Shown piece after piece: positions 41,552-49,245 of a stretch of 64,000 nt of DNA (position 1 is the first letter of the stretch; every line of letters begins with the position of its first letter). Origin of the DNA: Paenibacillus tyrphae (GTDB lineage Bacteria > Bacillota > Bacilli > Paenibacillales > NBRC-103111). The position numbers were made by a program, and so were the translations under genes. Location: the NCBI RefSeq assembly GCF_024158745.1, contig NZ_JAMZAW010000026.1:1-64000 (forward strand), given 5' to 3'. The notes under the pieces are model-generated. The model ran no database searches. It was given only the letters and a program-made list of their open reading frames with translations, and was not told the origin of the DNA.

Positions 41552-43556
41552 TTACTTCTTTATACCGCAGCTCAATTTCTGTCAGCCGGTCCTCGAACGT
41601 GATGTAAATTTTCTCGTTGTAGCTGATCGATTCCTTTTTGTTGCGGGGGATCGGCGTTCTGCCTTTTTCAATCGTGCAGCGCGTGTTGTGCCGGAGCAGG
41701 ATCGTGCCGTTCTTCCCGGCTTCGATGATGATGTGTTGCGCCTCCGGCAGCGGCTCGTTGACGTCAAGGCTCGCGAACAGCTCGCGCAGGCTGATCTGCC
41801 GCTTCTCGAACGAAGCGAGAGGCCAGTACTTGACCGGAATGTCGCTGCCGCTCGCCGTATTGAGGAAGTATCCTTCCAGCCTTCCGGCAAAGCGCGGCTT
41901 CGGACGAAGCAGCCAATAGACGGCCCAAGCGGCCAGCAGTACGGCAAGCACGATGCCCGCGATGATCAAATAACGCTGCACAACGGAGTACACGTTGATG
42001 ACCAGGTCCGAAGTGACGGAAGCTCCTTCGTCGTCCGTTACCGTCATCGTCAGAACCGCTTTGCCGGCATGCATAGAAGAGACGGTCAGCGTATCGCCGT
42101 CCACCGCGAAGTCGGCCAGCTTGGCGTTGCTGTTGGAGGCGATCGTATAGCTCAGCTTGTCCTGATTCACGTCGCGAAAACAGTTCTTAAGATCTATTTT
42201 GGCATCTCCGTCTTCCTTCGTCAGCTCGATGGCCCCGCTGCCGATCGCTTCGGGCGCCGTGTTCGCGATATCCAGCTCACTGACCGCCGTTTCCCGGTAA
42301 AAATCCGAGCTGCTCATAAATACGCGGGCTTGATACTTGCCGGAGTGAGGGAAGACCGTCTGCGTTTCGAAGCCGTTTCCGTTCAGCTTCATCGGCGTCC
42401 GTTCTTCTTTATTCGTCTGCAAATCTTTCACGATCAGCTCAGCCTTCATCGATTGGTACACGTCGGCGTCGGCCAGCTTGGCTCCGTCCGCTTGGTGCAG
42501 CAGGAAGGCGGAGACGTTCGACGGCACGCCCTTAACCGGCTGGGCAAGCTCCATCCCCGCCTTGAGGCCGTAGTTGCCGAGCAAGCTGATTTTCACGAAA
42601 TCCCCGGGCCTTGCTTTGAATTTCAGCAGAAAGGCGCCTTTTTGCGGCTGGGGAATTTTGAGCAGCGAATATTTGTCCGATTTCACGAACCGGATGTTTT
42701 TCGAATTGTAATACAGATGCGTTTCGGTGATCGGATGCTCCGACAGCAGCACGATATTGGCTTCGTTCATGCTGCCGTTCGGAATGTTGACCGTCACTTC
42801 CTGCAGCTCCCCGGTGGCTGTGACAGCCGCGACGGGGACGAGCACGGAGCGGATTTGCTTGGCGAAAATGTTGTTGAAGATTTCCGGCAGATCGCCCGCG
42901 CTTTCCGTAATGAACGACGTGCCTCCCGTCTTGGCGGCAATCGCTTCGAGCTGCGACGCGTTGACCGAGCCGTCATGATTAAGCCCGACGGTGTAGATCG
43001 GGTAGCCTTTCCCCTGCGCTTCCGCGATTACACGCTCCACATCTTTGTTCGAATCCTCGACCGATCTTCCCGTAAAAATAGGTCCAAAGTCCGTGCCGCC
43101 ATCCGACAGCAGAATCATAAACGGGCGTCCGCCGCCTTTGCCGCTCCCGACAAGCTCCGACCCTTTGCTCAGCCCGAGGCCGAGATCCGTATAGCCGGAA
43201 AAACGCAGCTCCGCGATTTTCTTTTTGAGCAAATTTTTCTGCTCCTCCTGGGTTAGCGGGGCGAGCTGCTGCGCTTCGACGATTTTATGGTTGTAGGCGA
43301 CAAATCCGACTTGGGTGCGGGCCGCCTCGCTCATGTCCATAAACATTTTGATGACTTCCGCAGCGATCCGGTCCCGGTCCGTGGCGTTCATCGAATAACT
43401 GACGTCCATCACGAACACCGCGTCGAACCCCGAATTCGTATCGCCTTCGGCAAACGCCGATCCGAGAGGAACGAACAGCAGCGCCAGTGCGACAGCGATC
43501 GCCAAAATTCGCAGCCCGACCGGGACGCGCCTTCTTGTATGCATTTCCCCAACCAT
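41535..43556 (-). CDS. secreted/membrane von Willebrand factor A protein
   Basis: ATG 43556 follows AAGGGTGAG. The 673-residue protein has a signal sequence (LRILAIAVALALLFVPLGSAFA), an extracellular VWA domain with metal site DVSYS (FVMDVSYSMNATD, about residue 49) and DGGTD, then two or three immunoglobulin/cadherin-like beta domains (the last has YTIASNSNAKLADFAVDG), a C-terminal membrane helix (YLIIAGIVLAVLLAAWAVYWLL, given as a 20-residue core) and a cytosolic tail of 110 residues resembling an FHA-like sandwich. In Pseudomonas PpkA, kinase and VWA are one chain; here they are neighbouring genes. It is transcribed convergently with the kinase, and its start faces the sheath operon. Confidence 0.75.
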   Translation of the reverse strand: MVGEMHTRRRVPVGLRILAIAVALALLFVPLGSAFAEGDTNSGFDAVFVMDVSYSMNATDRDRIAAEVIKMFMDMSEAARTQVGFVAYNHKIVEAQQLAPLTQEEQKNLLKKKIAELRFSGYTDLGLGLSKGSELVGSGKGGGRPFMILLSDGGTDFGPIFTGRSVEDSNKDVERVIAEAQGKGYPIYTVGLNHDGSVNASQLEAIAAKTGGTSFITESAGDLPEIFNNIFAKQIRSVLVPVAAVTATGELQEVTVNIPNGSMNEANIVLLSEHPITETHLYYNSKNIRFVKSDKYSLLKIPQPQKGAFLLKFKARPGDFVKISLLGNYGLKAGMELAQPVKGVPSNVSAFLLHQADGAKLADADVYQSMKAELIVKDLQTNKEERTPMKLNGNGFETQTVFPHSGKYQARVFMSSSDFYRETAVSELDIANTAPEAIGSGAIELTKEDGDAKIDLKNCFRDVNQDKLSYTIASNSNAKLADFAVDGDTLTVSSMHAGKAVLTMTVTDDEGASVTSDLVINVYSVVQRYLIIAGIVLAVLLAAWAVYWLLRPKPRFAGRLEGYFLNTASGSDIPVKYWPLASFEKRQISLRELFASLDVNEPLPEAQHIIIEAGKNGTILLRHNTRCTIEKGRTPIPRNKKESISYNEKIYITFEDRLTEIELRYKEVKPNAL

Positions 43557-43844
43557 CAAAAAACTCACCCTTCATTTGTAAAATGTGTGAAAGTACACCA
43601 AAACTGCTATTAACAATCGGCATGACTTTACCGAAAAATTAGTACAGCGGGAAATAGTAAAAAAATACAGTTTTGTTAAGTTCGACACATTTTTGAAGGG
43701 GAGATGATGAAAAAGGGAATAAAAGGATGGATTTATATGGTTAATTCAGCATATAACAGAAGGGCCAAAAAATAAATGTGTTTGCTCAAAAATGGGAAAA
43801 TAGTACTTGATTGCCTAGGATAAAATAACTATAAATATCCATAG

Positions 43845-43874
43845 TTGACAAAATAAAACATCAGACTCTATGAT
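43845..43874 (+). promoter_or_regulatory. sigma-A promoter of the sheath operon
   Basis: TTGACA (43845-43850), 18-base spacer, TATGAT (43869-43874), 60 bases before the sheath ATG. A second candidate (TTGATT 43808, TATAAA 43830) lies just upstream. The rest of 43557-43844 is AT-rich with no gene. Confidence 0.7.
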
Positions 43875-43934
43875 TAGACCTGTGTTTTCGGCCTTCATCC
43901 AAAAATGCTCGGAAAGGAGTAGGCTATAAGAATC

Positions 43935-46145
43935 ATGCGCCGGTTCCGGCAAGTTTTTATAGCCGACAGCTCAATGGACATCATCAATCAAACGAACCGC
44001 ACCATGCTCTTCGAAGAGATCAACCCGGAAAAGCTCGATCTCGTCACGATCGTCGGGGACGTCAGAGGCATCGACAGCTTGAGCGATGACAAGATCAAGG
44101 AGATTAACCAGCATCTGCTCGTTCGCAGCTTCGACGAGTTTTTGGACAAGTTTTCGCCGACCGTGTACTCGTTTTTCAATGCGGCCAACCAGAAGGTTAT
44201 GTATACCCTCAAGAAGCCGGAAGGGATTGCCGAGGACAGCATTTCGGAGATCAAGATCGACCAAAGCAACGATTTTCTGAAAATGCTGTTCACGCTGATC
44301 GACACGAAGCGCAGCCAAGGCATCCCGAACGTGGACTTCAAGTTCGAGAACCTGCTCGACATGATCTCCCCGAAAAAAGTAATGGACGACATCCGCCAAG
44401 TACGCAAGGAAATCCATTATTTGTACGGGCAATATGACAAGCTGGACGACGGCGATCCGAAAAAGCTGGACCTCGGGGACAAGCTGAACATCATGTTCGA
44501 GGACGCCAGCAAAAACTATAACAACGTCATGGCCATGCTTCCGCTGGCGATCGAAGACATCAAGACCCGCCTCCTTCTTGGAGGGGCGCAGGAAGAGAAC
44601 GAATCCGAAGCGATCCAGATCGGGATGCTGATGATCGGTGATTCCGGCGAGCTGAAAATTATCGAATCGCCGAAGTCGGACACGATGCAGCTCATGATCG
44701 CGGACGACAGCAGCACGAACGGCCTGATCAACGTATTCGAGGACGATTACGAGTCCGTGTCGGATACACCTTCCGCCTACGTCAAAGATCTGGTCGTGCG
44801 GACGTTCTGCCCGCTGCCTGCGGTACAAAGCGAGATCGATACCGAGAAGGAAGTGCAGAACTACAACACGTATCTGGAGTTCTACAAGAACGCCAAGGAC
44901 GAGTTCGTGAAGACCGTCAAGCCTTTGGTGGAAAAATTGTTGGGCATCAAAATGTTCTTCGACCAATACTCCACCAAAAACAAAGGGATGCAGCCTTCGA
45001 TGCTGATCACGAACACCAAGCTGGACATGATCGTGAAAAGCAGCAACATTCCGAGGCTGGAAACGTACCTGAACACGGTCAACTCGAAGAACGATTTCAC
45101 CGACACGATCTGGTTCGGCATCGTTCCTTCGGTGCAGCTCGATTCTTCCGGCGCTTCGAAGGTGAGCCGGGAGCGGTTCAGAGGTAACGAAAAGGTGACC
45201 AAGCAGGACGGCAACACGATGGAATCGCTCACGATGCTGCTGCAGGTGATCAAAGACTTCAAAGTGCAGGTGTTCTTCAGCTTCGAGACCGGCGAAGAAA
45301 CGACGTTCAACAGCATGGCTACCGCCGGCATCGACAAGTATATCGATAAATGCGGCCTGCTGGTCCGCAAAGAATTCAGCGAATTCGCGGTGCCGTCGGT
45401 TCCGAACTTCACGATTATTCCGAAGGACAAGTCCGGTGTCGTCATCGACAGCAAAATGCTGCAAACCGAAGACGGCGGCGTTAAGCTGTCGCAGGAGAAA
45501 GAAGACATTCTGAAGCTCTGGATCGAAGGCGTCTACGTCGGCGCAGCTTATGTGGCGGCGGGGATCGTAGCGGCATACCAGTGCCCGGAATATTTGCGCG
45601 AATCGTTCAAGACGGTAAGCCGGGAGTTCCCAGGCGTGCGCTTCGATATCGAGGCCGGGGAGAACGGCCTGCGTGCCGTCACGACGATGGCCAAGGAAAT
45701 TTCCGGCTTCACGAACAACATCAAAGATTCGATCAACCGGAAAAACTTCGGCTTCGTGTTCTCTTCCGAGAACGCGCAGCTGCAGGGCAAAGACATCAAG
45801 CGCATTACCGTCTACAAGGCGCGGAGCCTTGCGTCGACCGACGACGGCTTCGATTCGATCTACAAAACGCTGGTCAGCACGTACATCGAGCGCATCCTGC
45901 GCTTCCAAACCGGCGATTTCAAACACGACAACATCGTTAAATTTTTCAGCAACAATCCGAGCAGCCAAAAGAGCAAATGGCTCGGCACGCGGGGGTACGT
46001 CAACTCGATCATCCAGGACGGGGACGACATGAGCTACATTATCGACGATAAGAGCAACATGTGCCATATCGACCTGGTGTTCAACGGCAACGTGAAGAAC
46101 CTTGAGGTGATGATCACGAAAGGGACCACCCCGGTTAAAGCGTAA
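43935..46145 (+). CDS. candidate contractile sheath protein (TssC/VipB-like)
   Basis: A 736-residue cytosolic protein with no signal or membrane helix. Segments resembling T6SS large sheath subunits are the central alpha/beta part (LLITNTKLDMIVKSSNIPR-like; then IWFGIVPSVQLDSSG), KIDFKVQVFFSFETGEET-like strand region, and the helix LWIEGVYVGAAYVAAGIVAA in the position of the sheath's conserved core. The C-terminal end (LVSTYIERILRFQTGDF, ending LEVMITKGTTP) fits the sheath's last helix-strand. At 736 residues it is larger than TssC (about 490) and could hold TssB- and TssC-like parts in one chain. An unusually distant AAAGGAG precedes the ATG. Placement next to a tube-like gene supports the call. 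Confidence rests on pattern and context, not a search. Confidence 0.6.
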   Translation: MRRFRQVFIADSSMDIINQTNRTMLFEEINPEKLDLVTIVGDVRGIDSLSDDKIKEINQHLLVRSFDEFLDKFSPTVYSFFNAANQKVMYTLKKPEGIAEDSISEIKIDQSNDFLKMLFTLIDTKRSQGIPNVDFKFENLLDMISPKKVMDDIRQVRKEIHYLYGQYDKLDDGDPKKLDLGDKLNIMFEDASKNYNNVMAMLPLAIEDIKTRLLLGGAQEENESEAIQIGMLMIGDSGELKIIESPKSDTMQLMIADDSSTNGLINVFEDDYESVSDTPSAYVKDLVVRTFCPLPAVQSEIDTEKEVQNYNTYLEFYKNAKDEFVKTVKPLVEKLLGIKMFFDQYSTKNKGMQPSMLITNTKLDMIVKSSNIPRLETYLNTVNSKNDFTDTIWFGIVPSVQLDSSGASKVSRERFRGNEKVTKQDGNTMESLTMLLQVIKDFKVQVFFSFETGEETTFNSMATAGIDKYIDKCGLLVRKEFSEFAVPSVPNFTIIPKDKSGVVIDSKMLQTEDGGVKLSQEKEDILKLWIEGVYVGAAYVAAGIVAAYQCPEYLRESFKTVSREFPGVRFDIEAGENGLRAVTTMAKEISGFTNNIKDSINRKNFGFVFSSENAQLQGKDIKRITVYKARSLASTDDGFDSIYKTLVSTYIERILRFQTGDFKHDNIVKFFSNNPSSQKSKWLGTRGYVNSIIQDGDDMSYIIDDKSNMCHIDLVFNGNVKNLEVMITKGTTPVKA

Positions 46146-46173
46146 CGATGCTGAACAAACTTATGCGGTTGTT

Positions 46174-46236
46174 AAAGGAGAGCTTTCGCAAGCTCCCCTT
46201 TCAACATAAATCCCGTCAGCGCCATACGCTGTCGGG
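46174..46236 (+). promoter_or_regulatory. two strong hairpins between sheath and tube genes
   Basis: Hairpin 1: AAAGGAGAGCTT (46174-46185) with AAGCTCCCCTTT (46190-46201), 11 of 12 positions pair around TCGC. Hairpin 2: CCCGTCAGCG (46212-46221) with CGCTGTCGGG (46227-46236), one mismatch. They could stabilise the downstream mRNA or attenuate read-through, setting the ratio of sheath to tube. Confidence 0.6.
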
Positions 46237-46267
46237 GACCATACTTACCTTAAGGGAGGATTTATCT

Positions 46268-46693
46268 ATGGGCTTCAGACTGAAAGTAGAAGGCGCAGAA
46301 ACAATCGAATTGGGCATGGACAACATTCAATCGGTGATTTACGACACGGATACGCCGAACGACTCCAACGCGAGATCGACCGACGTAGGCGCGTTCCTGA
46401 AAATCTCCGGCAAAATCATCACCGCAACGGACGGCGACAGCGCCGACGACACGATGAAGCTTGCTTTGTGGTCGCTCGTACCGGCTGAGAAATCCGACTG
46501 CTACCGTAAAGTAACGCTGGAAGTGATCGCTGCCAGCCAAGTGGTGCGCAAAATCTACTTCCCGAACGCGTTCGTCGTGGATTACCAAGAGCGCTTCGGC
46601 GACACGGAAGGCGTAGGCACGTTCACGCTCTTCATCAAGCAAAAGAAAGACAAAACGGAATTCGCTACAATCGAAGGCGGATACGCGAACTAA
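46268..46693 (+). CDS. Hcp-like tube protein
   Basis: The ATG at 46268 has AAGGGAGGA just upstream; the longer frame from 46148 crosses two hairpins and is unlikely. The 141-residue product is beta-rich, soluble and lacks a signal. It opens MGFRLKVEGAETIELGMDNI and shows repeated short strands, ending EFATIEGGYAN. Size, beta content and position just after the sheath gene are those of an inner-tube monomer (Hcp or phage gp19-like). Databases often label this group 'membrane-associated protease 1', a misleading name in my memory. A strong terminator follows, so tube and sheath are probably expressed at high level together. Confidence 0.65.
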   Translation: MGFRLKVEGAETIELGMDNIQSVIYDTDTPNDSNARSTDVGAFLKISGKIITATDGDSADDTMKLALWSLVPAEKSDCYRKVTLEVIAASQVVRKIYFPNAFVVDYQERFGDTEGVGTFTLFIKQKKDKTEFATIEGGYAN

Positions 46694-46723
46694 TCGGCTT
46701 GACCGGTTATTGCAAGCAACAGG

Positions 46724-46755
46724 AGTTAAGGGGCCGTTCCGCCCCTTAACTTTCT
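46724..46755 (+). terminator. strong stem-loop after the tube gene
   Basis: AGTTAAGGGGC (46724-46734) and GCCCCTTAACT (46741-46751) form an 11-bp stem with loop CGTTCC, followed by TTCTCC. It would let the structural genes be expressed more strongly than those behind it. Confidence 0.75.
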
Positions 46756-46783
46756 CCATTTCCGGCGGTAAGGATGGAATCCG

Positions 46784-47227
46784 ATGAACAATTACTACGA
46801 GATTCTGGAGGTCGAACGCAGCGCCTCCCCCGAAGAAATCAAGAAAGCCTATAAGCGGCTCGCTAAGCTTCATCATCCCGACGCCAACGGCGGGAGCAAG
46901 CAGGCGGAGCTTAAATTCAAGCAAGTGACCGAAGCGTATCAGACTTTGTCCGACGCGTCGGCGAGGCAAGCCTACGACGAACGTCTGGACCGCAAGAAGG
47001 AAGGAAAAGCCGGTTCGTCATCCGGCGCCGGCACCAAGACGAAGGAGCGGCGCGCCGAGAGCGGCCAGCCCCAGTTTGATCTGAAAGATATGGAAAAGCA
47101 ATTCGAGCGTTTTTTCGGCTATCATCCCAAAGGCGGGGAAGCCGGGATCAAGAACAAGAGCGAGACGAAAAATCCGGTCGATACGACGGCCATGTTCGAG
47201 AAATATTTTGGCATTCGAAAAAAATAA
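46784..47227 (+). CDS. J-domain (DnaJ-type) co-chaperone
   Basis: A 147-residue cytosolic protein after GGCGGTAAGGATGG. The J domain occupies residues 1-65 with the HPD motif in LHHPDANG. A linker rich in Ser, Gly and Lys and a C-terminal peptide (KDMEKQFERFFGYHPK, then TTAMFEKYFGIRKK) follow, with no zinc-finger or substrate domain. J-domain proteins stimulate Hsp70-type ATPases. The cluster holds an Hsp70-like gene 6 kb downstream, its likely partner. The duplicated F.KYFG/FERFFG ends may bind a specific client. Confidence 0.9.
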   Translation: MNNYYEILEVERSASPEEIKKAYKRLAKLHHPDANGGSKQAELKFKQVTEAYQTLSDASARQAYDERLDRKKEGKAGSSSGAGTKTKERRAESGQPQFDLKDMEKQFERFFGYHPKGGEAGIKNKSETKNPVDTTAMFEKYFGIRKK

Positions 47228-47254
47228 GCACATCCTGTTCCAACGGGGGAACCA

Positions 47255-47806
47255 ATGTTGAGCGAAAAAAAATCCGTATGGGTAACCGTAGTCAACGTGC
47301 TGATCGCGTTGGTCGTGGCTTTTACCCTGGTTTATACGTATATATGGAACACCAACGTCGCCCTGATGCTGTTCGTCGCCGTCTTTTTCATCATCGGCTT
47401 GACGGGGATGGCTTGGCGAAAGTACGGGCGGGCGGCTGCGTCGGCGCCCGAAGCCAAGAAGGAAGCGGCGATTACGAAGCTGGCGCTGCTCAGCGATGAC
47501 GGCGAACGAATCAAGGAATGGTACATTCACGGGGAAACGTCGCTCCTGATCGGGAAAAGCTCTTCCGATCTCGAGGTGCAGATCGATTTGTCGGGCACCG
47601 AGTATGCCGCCCTGGTCAGCAAGCAGCATGCGGTGCTGAATTACGCTTCCGGCAACTGGTATATCGAAGACCTCGACTCCAGCAACGGCGTCGGCATCAA
47701 GAAACGCGGCGAAAGCGGCAAGCGGCTGCTGAACGGTGACGAGCCCGAGCAAGTGCATTCGGGCGATACGATTTACATTGCCAATACGAGGCTGTTGGTC
47801 AAGTAA
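47255..47806 (+). CDS. membrane-anchored FHA-domain protein
   Basis: A 183-residue protein after AACGGGGGAACC. Two membrane helices (VTVVNVLIALVVAFTLVY; VALMLFVAVFFIIGLTGMAW) precede a cytosolic FHA domain: LLIGKS (the conserved Gly and Ser), ALVSKQHAVLNY (Ser-His pair) and DLDSSNGVGI (Asn-Gly). These motifs are intact for binding phosphothreonine. It is the first of three linked signalling genes. In T6SS clusters FHA proteins are the substrates and readers of the PpkA kinase; here the equivalent would be attached to the membrane. Confidence 0.9.
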   Translation: MLSEKKSVWVTVVNVLIALVVAFTLVYTYIWNTNVALMLFVAVFFIIGLTGMAWRKYGRAAASAPEAKKEAAITKLALLSDDGERIKEWYIHGETSLLIGKSSSDLEVQIDLSGTEYAALVSKQHAVLNYASGNWYIEDLDSSNGVGIKKRGESGKRLLNGDEPEQVHSGDTIYIANTRLLVK

Positions 47807-47857
47807 GGCATATCGGCTTTGAGCTTTGAGAAGAAGCAGACGGGGGAATGGATATCA

Positions 47858-48388
47858 ATGAGTTTGACAAGATGCGCCAACGGACACATGTTCAGTACGA
47901 GAAAGCACAGCAGCGTATGCCCCTATTGCAGCATGGTCGTGGAGCCGGCTTCCAAAGCCGAGGGCAAGAAAGCGGCAAGAGTGCAGGAAGACGAAAAGAC
48001 GATGCCTTATCTTGGGGAGTCCGAAGGCATTGAGCCGGTGACCGGGTGGCTTGTCTGCATCGAAGGGCCGCAGCAGGGTCAGGATTACCGGATCATGGCG
48101 GAGAAAAATTTCATCGGCCGGGCCGAGGATATGCACATCCGGATCATCGGGGACAATACCATCTCCCGCCGGAATCACGCGGTCGTCGTGTACGACCCGA
48201 AGAAGCGGAACTTTTTCCTGCTGCCGGGCGATGCGTCGGGGCTCGCTTACCATAACAACGAAGCGGTCTACACGCCGGTCGAATTAACCGCGTACGATGT
48301 CGTGCAGCTCGGACACAGCAAGTTTCTGTTCATTCCGTTATGCGGAGTGCATTTCGAGTGGGACCAAGATCAATCGGGTAAGGAATGA
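47858..48388 (+). CDS. cytosolic FHA protein with N-terminal zinc ribbon
   Basis: I place ATG 47858 after GGGGGAATGG. The 176-residue product opens with a metal-binding pattern, RCANGHMFSTRKHSSVCPYC (Cys-His and Cys-Cys pairs). A short linker is followed by an FHA domain with FIGRAEDMHIRI, ISRRNHAVVVYD (Arg-Asn-His) and a shorter NG-like part. The stop overlaps the PP2C start (ATGA), so translation is coupled. The ribbon resembles that of eukaryotic-like and VWA/TerY-associated adaptor proteins. It presumably delivers phospho-signals to the sheath machine. Confidence 0.85.
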   Translation: MSLTRCANGHMFSTRKHSSVCPYCSMVVEPASKAEGKKAARVQEDEKTMPYLGESEGIEPVTGWLVCIEGPQQGQDYRIMAEKNFIGRAEDMHIRIIGDNTISRRNHAVVVYDPKKRNFFLLPGDASGLAYHNNEAVYTPVELTAYDVVQLGHSKFLFIPLCGVHFEWDQDQSGKE

Positions 48389-49239
48389 TGAGCATGCCGG
48401 AACAACACGAATGGTTGCCTTACGTTATCGTTTGGGCCTGTGCCTGCACCCTTGTGGTTTTGTTCCGCATCAGGAGAGGCCTGCTTCATCAGGACAACGC
48501 CGTTCCGAAGATCGAGATCGGCAACGGACAGACGATCGGGGCGCGCGAGGAGCAGGACGACTATTTCTCCACCTTCGTCAGCCCGCACGGGACGATCGCC
48601 GTTCTGGCCGACGGCATCAGCGGTCTGTCGGGAGGCAGGGCGGCAAGTACGGCTGCCGTGACGACGTTCGTCAAGCAGTTTCTCAAGCTGGAGCATATTC
48701 GGGAGCTTCCCGAGTTTTTTGCGAATGCGGCAGCAGCGAGCAATGCGGAAATCATGCACACCCTGAAAGGGGCGCAGGGCGGAACGACACTAGTCGTCGT
48801 TGTGGTAGAAGGCAGCAACCTTCACTGGGGAGCGGTGGGGGACAGCCTCATCAAAATTTTCCGGAACGGGGACTTCATTGACGTCAATCAGAAGCACATT
48901 CTGGAGTCGGTGCTGGAGGAACGCTTTGTGTCCGGGGAAATTACGCGGGACGAAGCGCTGGATAGTCCGATGAAGAACCATCTGGTCAACTACTTGGGCT
49001 ACGAAGGCTTCAAAAATATCGAGATCGGCACGGAGCCCGTCCGGCTGCAAAAGAGGGACAAAGTCATCCTGTGCAGCGATGGCGTGTACAATACGCTCAC
49101 GGAAGTGGAACTGGAGGACATTTTGTCTAAGCCGATTTCGGCCTACGACGCCGCCCAGGAAATCATCGAAGCGATCGAGCGGAAGCAGCTCACGCACCAG
49201 GACAACGCGACCGTCGTGATTTTGGAAAAAGGCTGGTAG
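48385..49239 (+). CDS. PP2C-family Ser/Thr phosphatase (PppA-like role)
   Basis: A 284-residue protein overlapping the previous stop by four bases. One N-terminal membrane helix (YVIVWACACTLVVLF) precedes the PP2C domain: FVLADGISG (metal-binding Asp), GGTTLVVVVV, the GDS turn VGDSLIKIF, ILCSDGVYN and the final DN in HQDNATVVI. All metal ligands are kept, so it should be active. It would reverse the phosphorylation made by the kinase, as PppA does in regulated type VI systems. It is tightly linked to the next gene, a degraded member of the same family. Confidence 0.9.
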   Translation: MMSMPEQHEWLPYVIVWACACTLVVLFRIRRGLLHQDNAVPKIEIGNGQTIGAREEQDDYFSTFVSPHGTIAVLADGISGLSGGRAASTAAVTTFVKQFLKLEHIRELPEFFANAAAASNAEIMHTLKGAQGGTTLVVVVVEGSNLHWGAVGDSLIKIFRNGDFIDVNQKHILESVLEERFVSGEITRDEALDSPMKNHLVNYLGYEGFKNIEIGTEPVRLQKRDKVILCSDGVYNTLTEVELEDILSKPISAYDAAQEIIEAIERKQLTHQDNATVVILEKGW

Positions 49240-49245
49240 AACCCG

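Noticed and set aside
43971..46067. A 698-codon open frame on the minus strand opposite the sheath gene
   Set aside because: It is an antisense shadow: composition is His/Arg/Val-rich and low complexity, no ribosome-binding site is present, and the plus-strand frame has an upstream promoter and coherent protein.
46148..46267. An N-terminal extension of the tube protein from ATG 46148
   Set aside because: The stretch forms two strong RNA hairpins and is basic and unlike the rest of the protein; ATG 46268 has an excellent ribosome-binding site.
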